A stretch of 64,000 nucleotides of DNA, taken from Vibrio tetraodonis (GTDB lineage: Bacteria > Pseudomonadota > Gammaproteobacteria > Enterobacterales > Vibrionaceae). A program made the translations under genes and the position numbers. The notes under the pieces are model-generated. The model saw nothing but the letters and a program-made list of their open reading frames with translations, ran no database searches and was not told where the DNA came from. Shown piece after piece: positions 48,105-56,194 of this stretch (position 1 is the stretch's first letter; each line of letters begins with the position of its first letter). The stretch spans positions 186,001 through 250,000 of the forward strand of contig NZ_QLYY01000005.1 in assembly GCF_003350295.1 (NCBI RefSeq), in the 5' to 3' direction.

Positions 48105-49178
48105 TCAATCTAATCCTTGTGGCGAGCTTCGATACTCACTTGGAGTTCGCCCAGTTATCCTTGAAAACTCACGATTAAAATTAGATTTGGTTTGGAAGCC
48201 CGAGCTAAGAAAAATATCCGTTATTGCCTCATCACTTTGCTTAAGAAGGGTCTTCGCATGCTCAATTCGATAAGCATTGATAACCTTTGAGATATTTTGC
48301 TTATAAGTCTGATTAACCGCAGCCGATATTTTTCGGGCCGGAATACCTAACTTTCTCGCTAACCGATTAAGAGACAGATCAGGGTCTTTAAATACTTGTT
48401 GCTCTTTCATCAATGCATCAAACCTAGTCATGATCTGCGCAGTTTCTTCAGCTTTGTCTTCATCTAAACTTTTCACTGAATTGGTTGGCATATCCGCTTG
48501 TTCAGGAAAGCCATTTAACATGGAAGGCTCAACTTGAGGCTGTTGGCATTCGCTCGCAGAGGTTGTACTTAGGCTAACAACCACCACTGCAGCAACAATA
48601 GCAGGAATAAGCACAAGATAACCAACCGAGAGTATCAAGCTCGTGTGCTGCGCATTGAGCAGCAAAATATCATAAGAGAGCACGCCATCAACCAAAGCAG
48701 AAAACAGCAGAAGTCCACCCGCAGCCCGCTCAGCTACAACCACTTTCGATAGATCAGTTAGCCGGACATTTTCCGGCACACTGAACGACGACTTTAGCAA
48801 CAAGCCACCATAGCCGAGATAGAGAAAGATCAGCAAAACATCGACGGTACCAACCCAGATATGATGATAAAAAAATGAGCCAACCAAAACCGCAAACGGG
48901 CCTAACCAATGTAACTGCGTATTAGATATACTCCGATGAGCTCCCGCGAAACAGAGCCAAGCCGCGACTGGCACACATGCGCTAAGAACGGGCTGCAGGA
49001 AGCGAACCAAGGCAATATCTAGCGTCCATCTCAGCCCTACGACCATCATCATTAATACACACAGCATGATAAACCGGAATGGTTTTTGACTAGTTTGTGG
49101 GTAACGGCATCGAAGCACCACGCCAGCTATAAATAACAACAACGACGCGACAAATGGTAAGGGAATAGCGAGCATCAA
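48105..49178 (-). CDS. AraC-family regulator with multi-helix membrane N-terminus
   Basis: 357 residues. The first ~200 residues form about seven membrane helices; the C-terminal double HTH reads LSLNRLARKLGIPARKISAAVN and AITDIFLSSGFQTKSNFNREFSRITGRTPSEYR. Known: such membrane-bound AraC proteins sense at the membrane and bind DNA directly. It converges with the hydrolase gene (stop codons about 17 bases apart). Target unknown. Confidence 0.8.
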   Translation of the reverse strand: MMLAIPLPFVASLLLFIAGVVLRCRYPQTSQKPFRFIMLCVLMMMVVGLRWTLDIALVRFLQPVLSACVPVAAWLCFAGAHRSISNTQLHWLGPFAVLVGSFFYHHIWVGTVDVLLIFLYLGYGGLLLKSSFSVPENVRLTDLSKVVVAERAAGGLLLFSALVDGVLSYDILLLNAQHTSLILSVGYLVLIPAIVAAVVVVSLSTTSASECQQPQVEPSMLNGFPEQADMPTNSVKSLDEDKAEETAQIMTRFDALMKEQQVFKDPDLSLNRLARKLGIPARKISAAVNQTYKQNISKVINAYRIEHAKTLLKQSDEAITDIFLSSGFQTKSNFNREFSRITGRTPSEYRSSPQGLD

Positions 49179-49274
49179 AAGTCCGTTTAAATTCGAGAAA
49201 AGATCATTGAAATGTTTGTAACACTCATACCAAGTCCAAAAAGCGCAGCGCAGGGGTGTTTACAAGGCTTTATT

Positions 49275-49709
49275 TTAATAAGATTGGTCACGCAATACGA
49301 CTTTTTCAGGCGCAAAGCATACAAAGACATTCTCAGAGTTAGACTGAAAGTCGATAAAACGTGCATTCCATTTTGATTTGTCGTTACCAAGATACTTATT
49401 CAATAAACGTTCAGCACGCGAAGAGTCAAACTCGTGAACATTTGCAATGCCTCTAAAACCCGCATGGATAGATTTACCCGATGTCCTATCCCAATACACA
49501 ATACTGATGGCGCTTTTGGGCTGCTGCGCCACTCTTTTAGAGAAGGAGTCACCTTTTACGGAGATGATCCAAATTTTCCCATCTTCCCACAAAAACCAGA
49601 CAGGAGAACAACACGGCCCATCCTGTGACTCACTTGCTAAAAAAGCATATAAGGGCTGAGATAAAAATTCATCCAAATCTAGGTTTCTACTTTTCTCGAT
49701 AATTTGCAT
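49275..49709 (-). CDS. pyridoxamine-phosphate-oxidase-like FMN-binding protein
   Basis: 144 residues of the split-barrel fold: FLSQPLYAFLASESQDGPCCSPVWFLWEDGKIWII and SFSKRVAQQPKSAISIVYWD are the usual flavin-fold strands. Known: the family covers F420- or FMN-dependent reductases and haem-binding relatives; substrate not deducible. Upstream of the AraC gene on the same strand but about 100 bases away. Confidence 0.7.
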   Translation of the reverse strand: MQIIEKSRNLDLDEFLSQPLYAFLASESQDGPCCSPVWFLWEDGKIWIISVKGDSFSKRVAQQPKSAISIVYWDRTSGKSIHAGFRGIANVHEFDSSRAERLLNKYLGNDKSKWNARFIDFQSNSENVFVCFAPEKVVLRDQSY

Positions 49710-49905
49710 TTAGTATCCATTTGTAATCTAACGCCGCTGTCTTACGAATCCCCTCATAATTTCCATATAAAACAATGATTACATGCACATCGCTCATTCT
49801 GATCTAACGAATTTCGCCAAAAATACAACTGACTAAATGGATTTAATAGGAATACCAACGCCTTGCACACCTGTGGACTAGGAAATTTATGGGGGGATCC
49901 GCCGG

Positions 49906-50001
49906 CGTCCGCCTAACACGCAATGTATTGGTGTAGCTTTTTGCGTTGTTTGCCAAAACCATGACAACTTAACATTGTTGGAGTTTAGGCTCTTGTTATA
50001 T
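49906..50001 (-). repeat. degenerate integron attC site after higBA
   Basis: Read on the minus strand it begins TAACAAGAGCCTAA and ends TTAGGCGGACG, the two ends pairing through GCCTAA / TTAGGC, with an imperfectly self-complementary middle (TGTCATGGTTTTGGCAAAC). This follows the layout of Vibrio superintegron repeats (TAACAAACGCCT ... CTTAGGCGGGCGTTA). The expected final GTTA is missing: the sequence leaves the pattern after GGACG. It lies directly behind the higA stop, the position of attC in a cassette. Overall length about 96 bases. Confidence 0.6.
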
Positions 50002-50006
50002 TCCCA

Positions 50007-50300
50007 TTACGCTGCAGCGAAGCTGATAGGATGAACTTTGGTTAAATTAACGTTTTGTTTAGCTTGCCAAAGATTGTAATTGTCCTGCATAGATAGCCAA
50101 CTTTCTGGACTTCTACCCAAAGCCTTAGACAATCTTAATGCCATTTCAGGGGTAATGGAGCTCTGTCCCTTAAGGACTCTGTTAAGAGTTGAGGCTGAGA
50201 CATCCAATTGTTTCGCGACAAATCTACAGCTGTAACCAAAAGGTTCCATATATACATCGGAAATGAATTCACCCGGATGCGGTGGATTATGCATAGTCAT
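50007..50300 (-). CDS. higA: HigA antitoxin (XRE-type HTH)
   Basis: 97 residues starting near MHNPPHPGEFISDVYM, with the HTH CRFVAKQLDVSASTLNRVLKG and ALRLSKALGRSPESWLSMQ, typical of HigA. Known: neutralises HigB and represses the operon. Its start overlaps the higB stop by one base (TAATG), giving the toxin-first order characteristic of hig. It is in a cassette-like unit with an attC-like site behind it. Confidence 0.9.
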   Translation of the reverse strand: MTMHNPPHPGEFISDVYMEPFGYSCRFVAKQLDVSASTLNRVLKGQSSITPEMALRLSKALGRSPESWLSMQDNYNLWQAKQNVNLTKVHPISFAAA

Positions 50301-50578
50301 TAGTGATAATCCTCGTAGTTTAATATGTAGGCGTTACCATCTTTGAATTCAAATGTTACTCGCCAATTGCCATTTACAGTTATTGACCAAACACCGTCTC
50401 GATTGCCTTTCAATTGATGCAACTTAAATCCTGGTAAATCGATATCTTCGATAACCGACGCGGTATCTATAACGGCTAGTTGCATTCTCAAACGGCGGTC
50501 ATGTTTAGCTTGAATCCCAGCTTTGCTTCCAGTCTCGAAGAACTTTTTCAAGCCTTTGTGTTTGAATGTCTTGATCAT
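50300..50578 (-). CDS. higB: HigB toxin (RelE-superfamily mRNA interferase)
   Basis: 92 residues from the ATG at 50578 (MIKTFKHKGLKKFFETG); an upstream in-frame start at 50614 is rejected as it would include the cassette end. Conserved C-terminal GVWSITVNGNWRVTFEF is the HigB/RelE core. Known: cleaves translated mRNAs on the ribosome when not bound by HigA. Toxin precedes antitoxin. Confidence 0.9.
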   Translation of the reverse strand: MIKTFKHKGLKKFFETGSKAGIQAKHDRRLRMQLAVIDTASVIEDIDLPGFKLHQLKGNRDGVWSITVNGNWRVTFEFKDGNAYILNYEDYH

Positions 50579-50645
50579 TAAGCGAAGTGTAGCGTGTTGC
50601 GCAACAGGTGTCAACTGGGAATATAACGCTCCGCTCAGCGGTTTG

Positions 50646-51071
50646 CTATATTTTCTTGACTAAACAATATGTTGTGTGTCCTATAGGGTAGTCGGGTAAC
50701 TCACCAAAAACTGTAAAGCCAAGGTTTTCATAGAATGGCTTTGCTTGGAAACGCAAGGTTTCCGTACGCAAATAGTGAAAACCTTTTGATTTGGCAAAGC
50801 GTTCAGCAGCTTCCATTAATTGAGTGCCAACTCCCAGACCACGAGTGTCCTCGGAGAGCCAAAGCAGTTCAATTATACAATAATTCCAAAATGCAGTGGC
50901 TCTAATACCACCTTGCACTATGCCATTTTCATCTTTAGCTAATACTGCAAACTTAGTGTCTTCTTCAAAAACGACTTCATCAGACATGTGTTTTTGATTA
51001 AAAGACTGAATTCCCTTACTTAGAAATTCAAGATCTTCTTTATTCGGTGAGCAAGTTACTTCGATGTGCAT
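50646..51071 (-). CDS. GNAT-family N-acetyltransferase
   Basis: About 141 residues from the ATG at 51071, which follows GGAAGTG; a TTG at 51083 is an unlikely start. The acetyl-CoA-binding loop reads EDTRGLGVGTQLMEAAERFAKSKG, and the C-terminal part FYENLGFTVFGELPDYPIG is typical. Substrate unknown. It is bounded by ATATAAC/GTTATAT cores at 51096-51102 and 50621-50627, like an integron cassette of about 475 bases; GNAT genes are frequent integron cargo. Confidence 0.8.
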   Translation of the reverse strand: MHIEVTCSPNKEDLEFLSKGIQSFNQKHMSDEVVFEEDTKFAVLAKDENGIVQGGIRATAFWNYCIIELLWLSEDTRGLGVGTQLMEAAERFAKSKGFHYLRTETLRFQAKPFYENLGFTVFGELPDYPIGHTTYCLVKKI

Positions 51072-51209
51072 TTTCACTTCCAATGTTGGTTAAAAATATA
51101 ACATTTTAGTAATGCGTATTTACCTTGCTGGGTCTAGTCAAAACACGCAAGAATTTTTTCACTATTTAAAAATTAATGCTGTTCAGATACTTGCTTTGAA
51201 AGCAATTTT

Positions 51210-52673
51210 CTAGATTTCGGCTATTAGTGCTTGGGTTTCACTGCGCTGAAAGGGCAAAGTAATGATAAAAGCCAGACCCGGGTGCTGCGCTTGTACTGTG
51301 ATAGTGCCATTGTGCAAAGCAATAACCCGCTCTACTATCGCCATGCCTAATCCGGCGCCTTGAACCTTATTTTGTGTTTCTCTGGCTCGGAAAAAACGAT
51401 CAAAAATACGTTCGATATCTTGTGCGCTCATCCCACGGCCACTATCAGATATGATGATTTGTACGCTATCATGGCTTGGAACAATTTCTGCCCATATGCT
51501 AGTGCCATCTCCTGAATAGCGAATCGCGTTATCAATCAAGTTTCGAAAAAGGCAATTTAAAAAGATATCATTTCCTTGTATGACGCAAGATTCGAACTCA
51601 GCATCCAGCATCATCTCCTGATTTTGTTTAAGTGCCAGCGGCACCAGCTCGGCAATAACACTGCGTAACAAAGAGACCACATCAACGGGCTTGTCGAGAT
51701 CTACCGTTAACCCACTTTCTACCTTGGCTAAAGTAAGAAGCTGTTCAATTGTCCTCTCTGAACGAACAATACTCTCTTCTATTTGGGCGAGGTCGTGGTT
51801 CTTTTCTTCTGCATTATCGGTTTTAAGCGCATTCTGGGCGTTGAGCTTTATGACGGCAAGTGGTGTTCTTAGCTCATGCGCCGCATCTTGGTTAAAACGT
51901 TTTTCTCTTTGCCAAGCCGCATCGACCTGATCAAATAAGAAATTTAAACGCTTTACTAAGCCGTCAATCTCGGTAGGGACATCAGAGATGTTGACGTGAG
52001 ACAGATTGTCTATCGACTTTTCAGATATTTCCTTTTCAAGACGGCTGATAGGGGCAAACAAATGGTAGGTAAACAGCACTAGTAGCACACATAAAAGCGG
52101 AGTAGTCACCAGCAAGGGAACAATGGCTGGCATCGCGATTTTATTTTCAATCTTACCGCGTAATTGCTTGTCCTCTCCAAGCCATAACCAGAGTAATTCG
52201 CCGCTTTTGGGTTGGGTCAACACCATAGTAACCCCGCGCCATGTATTGCCCTTTTGATGGTCTTTTATGTCGTTGAGACCAGGTCGACGCATCAAGTCTA
52301 AATCGACAGGTGGCGCGTTAGCCGAATTAGCCAATACGCTACCCTGTCGGTTTAGCAACAAATATGCAAAATCATCTTTAAGCAGCTTTTCTGATGACCA
52401 CTGCTCAAGCTTGTCCTCTGGTGACGTTTTACTTGTGATTTGAGCTAACATGTCTTCTGGCGCCATGTCTTGATTCTCGCCCAAGACCGAAGGGTCAGTC
52501 ATCACCAGCACCTTCAAAAAACTCTCGCTCAAATCTTCAAGGCGCGCATCATTAACATCATTGATTGCTTTTGACGTATCAAAGTAAACCCAGATGATGG
52601 AGACAGTGATCACCGCCAAGCACAGCTCAACACTAACGGTTGCAACGCGGCGCTTTATTGATTTTAACTTCAT
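51210..52673 (-). CDS. sensor histidine kinase (two-component partner of the adjacent regulator)
   Basis: About 487 residues from the ATG at 52673, 4 bases after the regulator stop. Membrane helix about 9-30, periplasmic sensor about 31-180, second helix about 183-205, HAMP, HisKA with His266 in NQDAAHELRTPLAV, HATPase with DSGRGMS and GAGLGMAIV. Known: QseC/TctE-like classical kinases. As the last gene of the polyketide/peptide cluster it may sense the product or envelope stress; this is inference. Confidence 0.85.
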   Translation of the reverse strand: MKLKSIKRRVATVSVELCLAVITVSIIWVYFDTSKAINDVNDARLEDLSESFLKVLVMTDPSVLGENQDMAPEDMLAQITSKTSPEDKLEQWSSEKLLKDDFAYLLLNRQGSVLANSANAPPVDLDLMRRPGLNDIKDHQKGNTWRGVTMVLTQPKSGELLWLWLGEDKQLRGKIENKIAMPAIVPLLVTTPLLCVLLVLFTYHLFAPISRLEKEISEKSIDNLSHVNISDVPTEIDGLVKRLNFLFDQVDAAWQREKRFNQDAAHELRTPLAVIKLNAQNALKTDNAEEKNHDLAQIEESIVRSERTIEQLLTLAKVESGLTVDLDKPVDVVSLLRSVIAELVPLALKQNQEMMLDAEFESCVIQGNDIFLNCLFRNLIDNAIRYSGDGTSIWAEIVPSHDSVQIIISDSGRGMSAQDIERIFDRFFRARETQNKVQGAGLGMAIVERVIALHNGTITVQAQHPGLAFIITLPFQRSETQALIAEI

Positions 52674-52677
52674 GTTT

Positions 52678-53331
52678 TTACTGAACAATATAACCAACAC
52701 CACGAATGTTTTTTATCGTATCTTTGGGCATTTTTTTTCTTAAATTATGAATATGAACTTCGATAGAATTGAGCCCTGCACTTTCATCCCAGCCATGCAT
52801 GTTCTGTAATATTTGGGTTTTACTCAGCACCCGACCTGAATTAGTGACGAGATACAGCAGTATTTTAAACTCATTAGGTGTTAGATTGATCCCCTTGCCC
52901 GCCACCGCAACCTTGTGAGAATTGACAGACACGGATACGTCTCCCACCACAATAGTATCATCTGCAATCCCTGCAGAACGTCTGATCAGAGCGCCCATTC
53001 TTGCCAGTAACTCTTCAAGCTGAAAGGGTTTGACCAAATAGTCATCTGCCCCATGATTAAGTCCATAAACACGATCGTTTAACTCATCTCGGGCACTGAG
53101 AATTAATACCGGCGTCTTATCCCCTTTGTCTCTGAGCTCTTTTAGTACCTGTAATCCACTGATACCAGGTAGACCAATATCAAGAATGATCAGAAGAAAA
53201 TCATCGGCTTTAAGTGCATGCAAAGCACTTTCTCCAGAAGTGACCCAATCAGCGGTATAATGATGCCTAGCAAGGGAGGCCGTAATTGCGTTACCCAGCA
53301 TAGGATCATCTTCAACAAGTAATATACGCAT
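52678..53331 (-). CDS. OmpR-family response regulator
   Basis: 217 residues: receiver with Asp51 in LIILDIGLPG and Lys in VKPFQLEELL, then a winged-helix DNA-binding domain (NLTPNEFKILLYL, IEVHIHNLRKKM, IRGVGYIV). Paired with the kinase directly downstream. 103 bases separate it from the efflux adaptor gene, so it may have its own promoter. Confidence 0.9.
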   Translation of the reverse strand: MRILLVEDDPMLGNAITASLARHHYTADWVTSGESALHALKADDFLLIILDIGLPGISGLQVLKELRDKGDKTPVLILSARDELNDRVYGLNHGADDYLVKPFQLEELLARMGALIRRSAGIADDTIVVGDVSVSVNSHKVAVAGKGINLTPNEFKILLYLVTNSGRVLSKTQILQNMHGWDESAGLNSIEVHIHNLRKKMPKDTIKNIRGVGYIVQ

Positions 53332-53433
53332 TTCATCTCCCTACTTATCAAGAATCACAGTCAACACAAAAGGCCGACACATGCTACCAACTTAATCTAT
53401 CAGACTTAAAAAAGGTTTAAATTTTTGCAAATT

Positions 53434-54435
53434 TCAGCGAGTATCAACGGTCACAACAGCCGATAAACCATTGTCGATCTCAACAGGTTGGTCAAAGATT
53501 ATCTTTACAGGTACTCGTTGAACCACCTTGGTGAAGTTGCCTGTAGCATTATCAGGTGGAAGTAGAGCAAAGGTCGCACCTGTAGCCGGAGCGAGACTAT
53601 CAATGGTTGCTGCAAATGTCTTTCCGGGGTAGGCATCAATAGTGACATTGACTGGTTGCCCTTTATGCATGCGAGCTTTCTGAGTTTCTTTGAAATTGGC
53701 TAAAACCCATGGAATGCGATCAGACACTATGCTGACCATGGACTGTCCTTGCTGAACCATCATACCGACTTGTAAATTTCGATTGCTAATGACGCCATCA
53801 ATGGGAGCAAGGATACGTGTATAGCCGAGTTCTAACTTGGCTTGTGAGAGACTCGCCTCAGCTTTAATCACCATCGCATTGGCTTGTTCAATTTCACTTT
53901 TTAGCACAGAAAGTTTGTCTTGCTGCGTTTTTAAACTGGCTTGTGCTTCATAGTAAGCCGCTTCGTCCACTTTGTAAGCAGAAGCGCTATTGTCTCGCTC
54001 CCCTTTAGAGATGTAATTTTGTTTCTCTAACGCTTGGAAACGTTTATATTGTTCCAGTGAGTATTGGTATTTTGCTTTGGCAGAAATGACCTTGCTTTGA
54101 TATTCTTCAATGGTACTTTTCTGCATTTGGAAGGCGGCATCCGCATTAGATTGCTCTGCCCGACTTTGAGCTAAATTGGCCTCTGCTAACTGTTTTTTTA
54201 TGATTAATTCTCTGTCGTCAAGCAGTGCCAATACGTCGCCTTTTTTAACTCGTTGGTTGTCATGAATAAAGATTTTTACTACCTCAGCGTCAATCCGCGA
54301 GCTAACGTGAGTAATATCGGTTTGTACATAGGCGTTATCTGTGGTTTGAAAAAAACGCCCGTAGTAATACCAATAAGCGCTACCAATCATTACTAACGTC
54401 ATTAGCGGAATAACTATCTTGAGTATTTTTTTCAT
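53434..54435 (-). CDS. HlyD/EmrA-type membrane fusion protein
   Basis: 333 residues: one N-terminal helix (IVIPLMTLVMIGSAYWYYYG), barrel-sandwich halves (ITHVSSRIDAEVVKIFIHDNQRVKKGDVL and LGYTRILAPIDGVISNRNLQVGMMV), and a coiled coil between. Known: EmrA-like adaptors join a DHA2 pump to TolC. The pump is two genes upstream in the same run, which supports an EmrAB-like exporter for the cluster product. Confidence 0.85.
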   Translation of the reverse strand: MKKILKIVIPLMTLVMIGSAYWYYYGRFFQTTDNAYVQTDITHVSSRIDAEVVKIFIHDNQRVKKGDVLALLDDRELIIKKQLAEANLAQSRAEQSNADAAFQMQKSTIEEYQSKVISAKAKYQYSLEQYKRFQALEKQNYISKGERDNSASAYKVDEAAYYEAQASLKTQQDKLSVLKSEIEQANAMVIKAEASLSQAKLELGYTRILAPIDGVISNRNLQVGMMVQQGQSMVSIVSDRIPWVLANFKETQKARMHKGQPVNVTIDAYPGKTFAATIDSLAPATGATFALLPPDNATGNFTKVVQRVPVKIIFDQPVEIDNGLSAVVTVDTR

Positions 54436-54468
54436 AACATGACCAACTCATTAAAAAAGGCGAAAAAA

Positions 54469-55485
54469 CTAAATCCTAACTAATGGTTTGCCGAAATGAT
54501 TCCCTTCCAGCAAATCAACAAACGCTTGGGGCGTATTTTCCAGTCCATCGGTTATGGTTTCACGAAACTTAATTTGACCGCTTTCAGCCGCATCGGTTAA
54601 CCATCGAACCGCGCTTGCAGCATCATTCATCCACTCTGTCACTAGGAAAAAACGATTTTCAGGGGCTGTGGGTAACGATGAATAAAAACGTGACAAGGTA
54701 TTCGAGTCAACATCTTTACCTTTGTTGTATAAAGCAGCACTTCCGCAAATAGGAACACGTGACCCTTCATTGAGGTGCCTAGCTACAATCGAAGACGTTC
54801 GGCCGCCCACATTTTCAAAATAAACATCCACCCCATCAGGGCAAGCCTTGGCAATGGCGTCACTAAAGTTGTCATCTTTGTAGTTTACGCACTCATCAAA
54901 TCCAAGCTCATCGACAACATAACGACACTTTTCTTCACTCCCTGCGATGCCAATCACTCGACAGCCAAGCATTTTTCCTATTTGCCCAGCAACAGAACCG
55001 ACCGCACCTGATGCCGCAGAGACGACCATGGTTTCACCTGCCTTAGGTTTGCCGATTTTAAACAGACCAAAATATGCGGCGCGGCCAGGTGTGCCTGATA
55101 CGCCAAGAAAGAGAGTGGGTGATAAATGTGTATCAGGAAGACGATTAACCATGAGCTCGTCTTCGTGAGCAATATAATATTTCTGCCAGCCCGAAAAAGT
55201 CCCCACTAGGTCTCCTACCAGATACTTTGAGCTTTTGCTTTCAACCACCTTGCCAATCGTCTCACCCTGAATGACATTGCCTAATCCGATCGGTTCAACA
55301 TAAGCCGTGGTTTTATTCAGGCGAGGACGAGTATATGGATCCAGTGATAACCATAAATTCTCAACCAAGAATTCACCTTCCTTTAGCTCTCCGAGCGGAT
55401 TGTTTGATAAACGAAAGTTATCCGTAGCAATAGCACCTTGTGGATAGCTATCAAGAACAATTGCCGGATTGACTAATTTATTCAT
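54469..55485 (-). CDS. NADP-dependent oxidoreductase of the CurA/leukotriene-B4-dehydrogenase type
   Basis: About 338 residues from the ATG at 55485, preceded by AAAGGG; an upstream in-frame start is rejected. Medium-chain reductase fold without structural zinc ligands: SLDPYTRPRLN, then the nucleotide-binding AASGAVGSVAGQIGKMLG. Known: such enzymes reduce alpha,beta-unsaturated ketones or aldehydes. Inside a polyketide-type cluster it could tailor an enone, or be a general reductase; both are inference. Confidence 0.8.
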   Translation of the reverse strand: MNKLVNPAIVLDSYPQGAIATDNFRLSNNPLGELKEGEFLVENLWLSLDPYTRPRLNKTTAYVEPIGLGNVIQGETIGKVVESKSSKYLVGDLVGTFSGWQKYYIAHEDELMVNRLPDTHLSPTLFLGVSGTPGRAAYFGLFKIGKPKAGETMVVSAASGAVGSVAGQIGKMLGCRVIGIAGSEEKCRYVVDELGFDECVNYKDDNFSDAIAKACPDGVDVYFENVGGRTSSIVARHLNEGSRVPICGSAALYNKGKDVDSNTLSRFYSSLPTAPENRFFLVTEWMNDAASAVRWLTDAAESGQIKFRETITDGLENTPQAFVDLLEGNHFGKPLVRI

Positions 55486-55549
55486 ATTGTTTCCCTTTGA
55501 GTTTTTGGTTATCAATGATGTGTAAAGTCTGCCCATAACGATCAATCTT

Positions 55550-56194
55550 CTACGGTGATGAGTCGCCTGTTGAAGATTTGATTGACTTTTCTGATGCCAA
55601 GCGAAAGCTAGGCCAATAAAAACTAAAACAAATCATAGCGATGGTCAGAGGCCACGCGCCAACAAAAACAAAATAGTCCGCATAATTAGGTAGATCGCTT
55701 GCAAGCACAACCACAAGCAGTGCTTTAACTGCGTAAGCAAACATCCAAGCAAGAGACACCTCTTGCCATACCCGAGCGTATTTAGGCGTGCCGTATATAG
55801 ACATCTGAGTCAAACGAGGAAGCGCGTTTTCCGCTTGCGTTCGCACCACAGGGCGGCCAATGAAGGAATAGAAGCCAAACACAAGAATAACGGAGAGAGA
55901 GCCACCCACAGACAGTAAAACGCTCTCTTCGCCAATTCCCAAAAAACGGTAGCCATGCAAATATAAATAGTGAACGCAACCTGACGTTAAAATAAGCGCA
56001 ATAATAGCCAAGGAACCAGTGCGTCGACTAAACATCTCTAGCGCCGCTGAATAGCATGCCGTGATGATTAAAGCTAAACCGGCACCCAACACCCAAAAAG
56101 CAATATTGTATATGAGGATAGGGATAATAATCGTCAGGCGAGCTTCACGAGATAACAAATAGCTGCTGATCCCCATAGACTTTTTATCACTCAT
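55550..56194 (-). CDS. integral membrane protein, unknown function
   Basis: 214 residues, about six membrane helices and a short Ser-rich tail. No catalytic motif recognised; the overall look is of a VC0807-like/septation-protein-A-like membrane family. Its start overlaps the MFS pump stop by 4 bases, so it is translated with it and is probably part of the export or resistance unit. Confidence 0.6.
   Translation of the reverse strand: MSDKKSMGISSYLLSREARLTIIIPILIYNIAFWVLGAGLALIITACYSAALEMFSRRTGSLAIIALILTSGCVHYLYLHGYRFLGIGEESVLLSVGGSLSVILVFGFYSFIGRPVVRTQAENALPRLTQMSIYGTPKYARVWQEVSLAWMFAYAVKALLVVVLASDLPNYADYFVFVGAWPLTIAMICFSFYWPSFRLASEKSIKSSTGDSSP

Larger units (their letters stand above)
49995..50627. 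repeat. 12-bp inverted repeats flanking higBA
   Basis: GTTATATTCCCA at 49995-50006 and its exact complement TGGGAATATAAC at 50616-50627 enclose the toxin-antitoxin pair. The left copy abuts the higA stop, the right copy lies about 38 bases before higB. The outer ATATAAC/GTTATAT parts coincide with the attC core positions, so the repeats probably mark the cassette ends. Confidence 0.7.

Noticed and set aside
49191..49274. Short G/C-rich string near 49240 considered as another attC
   Set aside because: No pairing core sites (TAAC ... GTTA type) around it.
49187..49390. 67-residue open frame overlapping the FMN-binding protein gene
   Set aside because: Lies in another frame of a clear family member and has no supporting motif.
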